Below, one piece after another: positions 60,412 through 64,000 of a stretch of DNA of 64,000 bases. The notes beneath the pieces were generated by a model. That model saw only the letters and a list, made by a program, of their open reading frames with translations. It ran no database searches and was not told where the DNA came from. Origin of the DNA: Exercitatus varius. GTDB lineage: Bacteria; Pseudomonadota; Gammaproteobacteria; Enterobacterales; Pasteurellaceae. The first letter of the stretch is position 1; each line of letters begins with the position of its first letter. The translations under genes and the position numbers were made by a program. Location: positions 501,313 through 565,312 of the forward strand of contig NZ_JARQTO010000001.1 in NCBI RefSeq assembly GCF_029577735.1, written 5' to 3'.

Positions 60412-61365
60412 TTACTTGGCTTCGTCGTCTTTACCGTCGTTATTTTTCATATTCGAAAAAATATTGGCGAGAATCGGACCGGATACGTTGTGCCAGAAGC
60501 TGAACACAGCGCTCGGCACGGCGGCAACCGGATTGAAATGCGCGGCAGCCAAAGCGGCGCCCAAACCTGAATTCTGCATACCGACTTCAATGGAAACGGC
60601 TTTGCTGTCTGCGACATTCAGACCGAGTAATTTCGCGGCACCGAATCCCACCAAATAACCCAAGCAGTTATGTAGTACCACTACGCCGAAAATCAACAAG
60701 CCGGATTCCACAATTTTGTCTTTACTCACCGCCACGACAGCCGACAGAATCAGCACAATAGAAATCACGGAAACCAACGGCATGGTTTGGCTCATTTGGC
60801 TGATTTGCTTCTTGAACAACGCGCGCACGATTAAGCCCAGGAAAATCGGGAATAATACCATTTTCAGCACGGAAACGAACATCGCCGCCGCATCGATTTC
60901 CAACCATTGACTCGCCAGAACATAGAAAATAATCGGCGTCAGCAGCGGTGCCAGTAAAGTGGAAATGGTCGTGCAGGCGACGGATAACGCCGTATTGCCT
61001 TTCGCCAGATAGGTCATCACATTCGAGGACGTGCCGCCCGGGCAAGCGCCGACCAAAATCACGCCGATGGCTAAATCCGGCGGCAAATTAAAGCCTTTTG
61101 CCAGACAAAATGCAATGGACGGCATAATCAGAAACTGTCCGACCACGCCGATAATCACGGATTTCGGATGTCTGAACACTTCGCCGAAATCATTGAAAGT
61201 CAGCGTAATGCCCATGCCGAACATCACTAAACCGAGCAAATACGGAATGGCGTCTTTCAGCGGTTTGAAGATATCGGGAAACTGAAAAGCCAGATAAGCG
61301 AAAACCAGCACCCACAAGGCGAAAGTTTTGCTGAAGAAACGAGTAATTTTAAGTAAGGTTTGCAT
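60412..61365 (-). CDS. panS: Bile acid:sodium symporter family transporter, PanS-like
   Basis: The 317-residue protein has about nine to ten helices and the BASS-family signature: GMGITLTFNDFGEVFRHP, GVILVGACPGGTSSNVMTYLAKGNTALSVACTTISTLLAPLLTPI and SIEVGMQNSGLGAALAAAHFNP, the crossover helices that bind sodium. Members include PanS (ketopantoate) of Salmonella and YocS; the substrate here is inferred only by family, likely a small organic acid. AAGGATG precedes the ATG. Confidence 0.82.
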   Translation of the reverse strand: MQTLLKITRFFSKTFALWVLVFAYLAFQFPDIFKPLKDAIPYLLGLVMFGMGITLTFNDFGEVFRHPKSVIIGVVGQFLIMPSIAFCLAKGFNLPPDLAIGVILVGACPGGTSSNVMTYLAKGNTALSVACTTISTLLAPLLTPIIFYVLASQWLEIDAAAMFVSVLKMVLFPIFLGLIVRALFKKQISQMSQTMPLVSVISIVLILSAVVAVSKDKIVESGLLIFGVVVLHNCLGYLVGFGAAKLLGLNVADSKAVSIEVGMQNSGLGAALAAAHFNPVAAVPSAVFSFWHNVSGPILANIFSNMKNNDGKDDEAK

Positions 61366-61422
61366 AATTCATCCTTAGGCTGAAAAAAAGAGTTGTACAT
61401 TATCACAAAACCGTAAATAGAA

Positions 61423-61450
61423 AAAGTGCGGTCAAATTTGACCGCACTTT
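61423..61450. terminator. Perfect 28-bp USS palindrome
   Basis: AAAGTGCGGTCAAA is followed directly by its own reverse complement TTTGACCGCACTTT, giving two complete uptake signals back to back without a loop. It lies 21 bases after the adhesin stop and can serve as its terminator as a cruciform/hairpin. Confidence 0.85.
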
Positions 61451-61471
61451 ACTTAAGACTTCAGTGTCACA

Positions 61472-64000
61472 CTACCATTGGTAGCCTACGCTTGCCGCCG
61501 CACCGGTATCGCCGCGGGTGTTGCTGTTCACAGAGAATTTCACGCCGAGTTTGCCGTTGTCTGACAAACGGGAGTAACCCACTGCAATCGCGCTTTCGCC
61601 GCGGTATGTCCCCGCACCGGCCGCAACCATGGATTTACCCGGCATCGTTGCGTGATATAAGCCGCCTGATGCCAATGCACCCGCAACCCCTGCGCGCAAC
61701 TTACGATCCACGCTGTGAACCTGACCGGCAACCTGGTTAATCGCATTTGCGTTACGAATAACCTGTTGGTTGGTCGCGTGTAACTGGCTGCCGTTAACCG
61801 CATCGGTAGAATCTTTCGATACTTCGCCCGGCGCTACATTGGTAATTTGATTACCGCCGACATCCAACGCCGAAGCTTCTTTACCTTCAACATTCTTTTT
61901 CGTTACCGTCGTTAACTTGGTTGAAGCCGAACCGTTACTGATGGTTACGCTGTTCAGACCGGTTAAATCTTTAGCCAGTTTCACGTTCAACGAACCTTGA
62001 CCGTCAGACACCACGCCGATATTGTTATCGGTTAATTTCGCAGTATCGGACACGCCGCCTTTAACCGTTACGGTAGATCCCAGTTTTCTTTCTGAAGGCG
62101 TACCTGTATCGCCCGCAAAAGTTAACGGTTTTTCCACAACCGAGGAAGTGAAATTGCGTAATTGGTCGACGTTAACCGCATCCGTACCGTTCACGCCCGG
62201 CGCCACATTGGTAATAGTTTGGCCGCCCGCACTGATACCGTCTTTGCCGATCGATACGTTGCCTGCACTGACTTTACCGGTTGTACCGTCAATCACCACA
62301 GTATTGGCACCGCTACCGATGTTCAGCTTATCACTTAAATCAAAGGTCACGTTATTGCCGGATTTAGTGATATTGATGTTGCCATCTTTATTCGCTAAAT
62401 CAACGGTATCTTTCGGTTTAACTTTTGAACCGTCAGTACCGTTAACCGTTAAGTCCCAACCGGCATTTGCCGTTTCTTTCACTTCGTTTAATTGGCTAAC
62501 GTTAACCGCATCGTCATCTGCAACACCCCGCGCCACGTTGGTAATTGTTTTACCGCCTGCATTAATACCGCTGGTAGTCACAGATACATTACCTGCTGTG
62601 AATCCGGTTTCGGTTACAGCGACATTATTACCGACTTTGATATTACCATTGGTAATTACCGTTGTTCCGATGGTCATAGAACCATCTTTAGTTAGCTTAA
62701 TGTTATCAGCCAAGTCGAAAGTCACATTCGTGTCGCTTACCACTGCAACAGTGTTTGTACCGTTGTTGAAGCTTACGGTTTGATGACCAACAGTTTTCGC
62801 ATTAGCGTCATCATGATTGCCAGTGATCTTCCATGCGTTAGCAGCAGTACTTGCATTCAATTGACTTACGTTAACCGCATCAGTTGCATTCACACCATTC
62901 GCTACGTTGGTCATTGTTTGGTTACCATTGTCTAAACCATCTTTGCTGATAGACACGCTACCGGTACTAACTTTACCGGTTGTTCCGTCAATCACGACAG
63001 TATTGGCACCGCTACCGATGTTCAATGTACTATTCAACCCAAAAGTAACGTTGTTATCGTCTGTAGACTTCGTAATCACAATGTTGCCATCAATATTATT
63101 CAAGCTCACTGTTGCATTAGGCTTAACATTGCTTACGTTATTACCGTTGGCAGCAAGATTCCAACCGGCATTCGCTGTCGCATTAACTTCTTTCAACTGA
63201 TCTACGTTCACCGCATCGGTACCGTTTTGACCTGCCGACACATTGGTAATCGTGTTGTTACCGTTATTTAAGCCGGTATCAGTCAAGCTGACTACACCGT
63301 TTGTACCGCCGTTAATGGTGACACCGTTACCATTCACTACCGTGTTGGTGGTGCCGTTGGTAAAGGTCGCACTGGTTAAGTTCACCAAGTCTTGCGCCAA
63401 TTGAACCACTAACGTGCTGTTACCGTCCGCTTTCACGTTGATATTGCCCGCTGCGCCCGTAAAGTTCGCCGACATATCTTTATCTACGCCTTCGCCGATA
63501 ATATTCACGGTGCTATTCAATTTGTGTTTATTCAACACTTCGTTGTTACCGGTAAAGATTAAACCGTCATCCAAGGTTGCCACCGTTGAGGTGCCGTTCG
63601 GCGTTTCGTATACGATACGATCCGTTCCGTTTACACCGTCTACGCCGGCTGGTCCTTGTGCTAAGGTTACGGTGCCGTTGGTACCGTCTGTTCCGTTGAT
63701 GCCGATTGTGCCGTCTTTTCCGTTTAATACCACGCCGGTACCGTTCGCACCCATTGCGCCGATTTGACCGTCTTTGCCGTCTTTACCGCCAACCGTTAAG
63801 TTGCTGTTCAGATCAAAGGTCACGTTGGTGCCATTATGAGCGATATTGATGTTGCCATCCGTATTCGCTAAATCTACGGTTGCATTCGGCGCTACGTTCG
63901 AACTGTTTTGACCGTTTGTCGTTAAGTTCCAACCGGCATTCGCTGTCGCATTTACAGCATTTAACTGATCTACGTTCACCGCATCGGTACCGTTTTGACC
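61472..64000 (-). CDS. Trimeric autotransporter adhesin (Hia/Hsf/YadA family), C-terminal part
   Basis: At least 842 residues are visible and the frame is still open at the right edge, so the 5' end is missing. The C-terminus is a YadA-type anchor: a coiled coil (AVNGSQLHATNQQVIRNANAINQVAGQVHSVDRKLRAG) and four strands ending YRGESAIAVGYSRLSDNGKLGVKFSVNSNTRGDTGAAASVGYQW. The passenger has repeated neck/head units (ITNVAPGVNGTDAVNVDQL, GANTVVIDGTTGKVS) and a collagen-like glycine repeat at 63620-63790. Asn-Gly-Thr sequons are extremely frequent. It would be a surface fibre for host or matrix binding. Confidence 0.93.
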   Translation of the reverse strand, partial: GQNGTDAVNVDQLNAVNATANAGWNLTTNGQNSSNVAPNATVDLANTDGNINIAHNGTNVTFDLNSNLTVGGKDGKDGQIGAMGANGTGVVLNGKDGTIGINGTDGTNGTVTLAQGPAGVDGVNGTDRIVYETPNGTSTVATLDDGLIFTGNNEVLNKHKLNSTVNIIGEGVDKDMSANFTGAAGNINVKADGNSTLVVQLAQDLVNLTSATFTNGTTNTVVNGNGVTINGGTNGVVSLTDTGLNNGNNTITNVSAGQNGTDAVNVDQLKEVNATANAGWNLAANGNNVSNVKPNATVSLNNIDGNIVITKSTDDNNVTFGLNSTLNIGSGANTVVIDGTTGKVSTGSVSISKDGLDNGNQTMTNVANGVNATDAVNVSQLNASTAANAWKITGNHDDANAKTVGHQTVSFNNGTNTVAVVSDTNVTFDLADNIKLTKDGSMTIGTTVITNGNIKVGNNVAVTETGFTAGNVSVTTSGINAGGKTITNVARGVADDDAVNVSQLNEVKETANAGWDLTVNGTDGSKVKPKDTVDLANKDGNINITKSGNNVTFDLSDKLNIGSGANTVVIDGTTGKVSAGNVSIGKDGISAGGQTITNVAPGVNGTDAVNVDQLRNFTSSVVEKPLTFAGDTGTPSERKLGSTVTVKGGVSDTAKLTDNNIGVVSDGQGSLNVKLAKDLTGLNSVTISNGSASTKLTTVTKKNVEGKEASALDVGGNQITNVAPGEVSKDSTDAVNGSQLHATNQQVIRNANAINQVAGQVHSVDRKLRAGVAGALASGGLYHATMPGKSMVAAGAGTYRGESAIAVGYSRLSDNGKLGVKFSVNSNTRGDTGAAASVGYQW
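62271..62325 (-). repeat. Internal repeat of the adhesin, copy 1
   Basis: This 55-bp stretch recurs at 62970-63024 with two substitutions and encodes NIGSGANTVVIDGTTGKVS in both places. The larger unit around it is about 699 bp. Confidence 0.85.
62970..63024 (-). repeat. Internal repeat of the adhesin, copy 2
   Basis: Partner of 62271-62325; the two units differ just downstream (TGSVSISKDGLDNG here against AGNVSIGKDGISAG), showing that they are old duplicates rather than a recent copy. Confidence 0.85.

Noticed and set aside
62022..62783. Long plus-strand frame of 253 codons antisense to the adhesin (with others at 62907-63200 and 63414-63767)
   Set aside because: It mirrors the repetitive Thr/Val/Asn-rich adhesin codons, has no ribosome binding site or protein similarity, and the minus-strand frame is clearly the real gene.
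1..64000. CRISPR array
   Set aside because: The dense short repeats are uptake signals with irregular spacing and both orientations, not direct repeats with equal spacers, and no cas genes are present.

Overview
The window is a chromosomal segment of a gammaproteobacterium of the family Pasteurellaceae. The clearest sign is the very frequent 9-mer AAGTGCGGT and its complement ACCGCACTT, the Haemophilus-type DNA uptake signal sequence (USS), found inside genes and as facing pairs at gene ends. Gene content (fused citXG, periplasmic-type DNA ligase, YcaO, OmpW, a Hia/Hsf-like trimeric adhesin) agrees. A succinate-producing relative such as [Mannheimia]/Basfia succiniciproducens or Actinobacillus succinogenes is my guess for the species; the sequence alone does not prove it. 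I see no rRNA, tRNA, CRISPR array or intact insertion sequence.

Layout. 1-2.3 kb: end of queF, ppnN, carbonic anhydrase and a 26-residue membrane peptide. 2.3-8.2 kb: citrate lyase operon citDEF / rraA-like / citXG on the minus strand, with a perfect FNR box upstream, divergent from purR. 8.2-9.9 kb: usg and a scar holding the C-terminal ends of two broken genes (a KdgT-like permease and a sugar-type triosephosphate isomerase). 9.9-15.1 kb: quinol-type nitric oxide reductase under an Rrf2/IscR-type operator, then divergent glpF and glpK. 15.2-23 kb: aroF-tyrA with TyrR boxes, sppA, purEK with a PurR box, aspC. 23-34.9 kb: prlC, cnoX, trxB, ompW (FNR/CRP sites), a MetE-like protein, ligE, gloB/yafS, ycaO, yedI. 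34.9-42.4 kb: recD, recB, a DsrE-family gene and an adenine permease.

42.5-45.7 kb: an accessory three-gene cassette, DNA cytosine-5 methyltransferase, GHKL (MutL/MORC-like) ATPase and Vsr endonuclease. It is the best candidate for a poorly described defence or DNA-modification system here. 46-53 kb: dolP, ribE/mdtK, and a TonB-dependent receptor followed by a YddA/SbmA-like ABC transporter. 53-61.4 kb: pykA, an ACT/DUF711 pair, a ggt gene interrupted by an in-frame amber codon, a DegQ/HtrA protease with a sigma-E-like promoter, and a PanS-like transporter. 61.4-64 kb: the 3' part of a large trimeric autotransporter adhesin that runs off the window.

How the genes connect. The anaerobic theme is strong (FNR boxes at the cit operon and ompW, NO reductase, citrate fermentation). 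PurR is encoded here and a matching operator lies before purEK. DNA handling is over-represented: recBD, ligE, the methylase/ATPase/Vsr cassette and the dense USS all concern incoming or damaged DNA.
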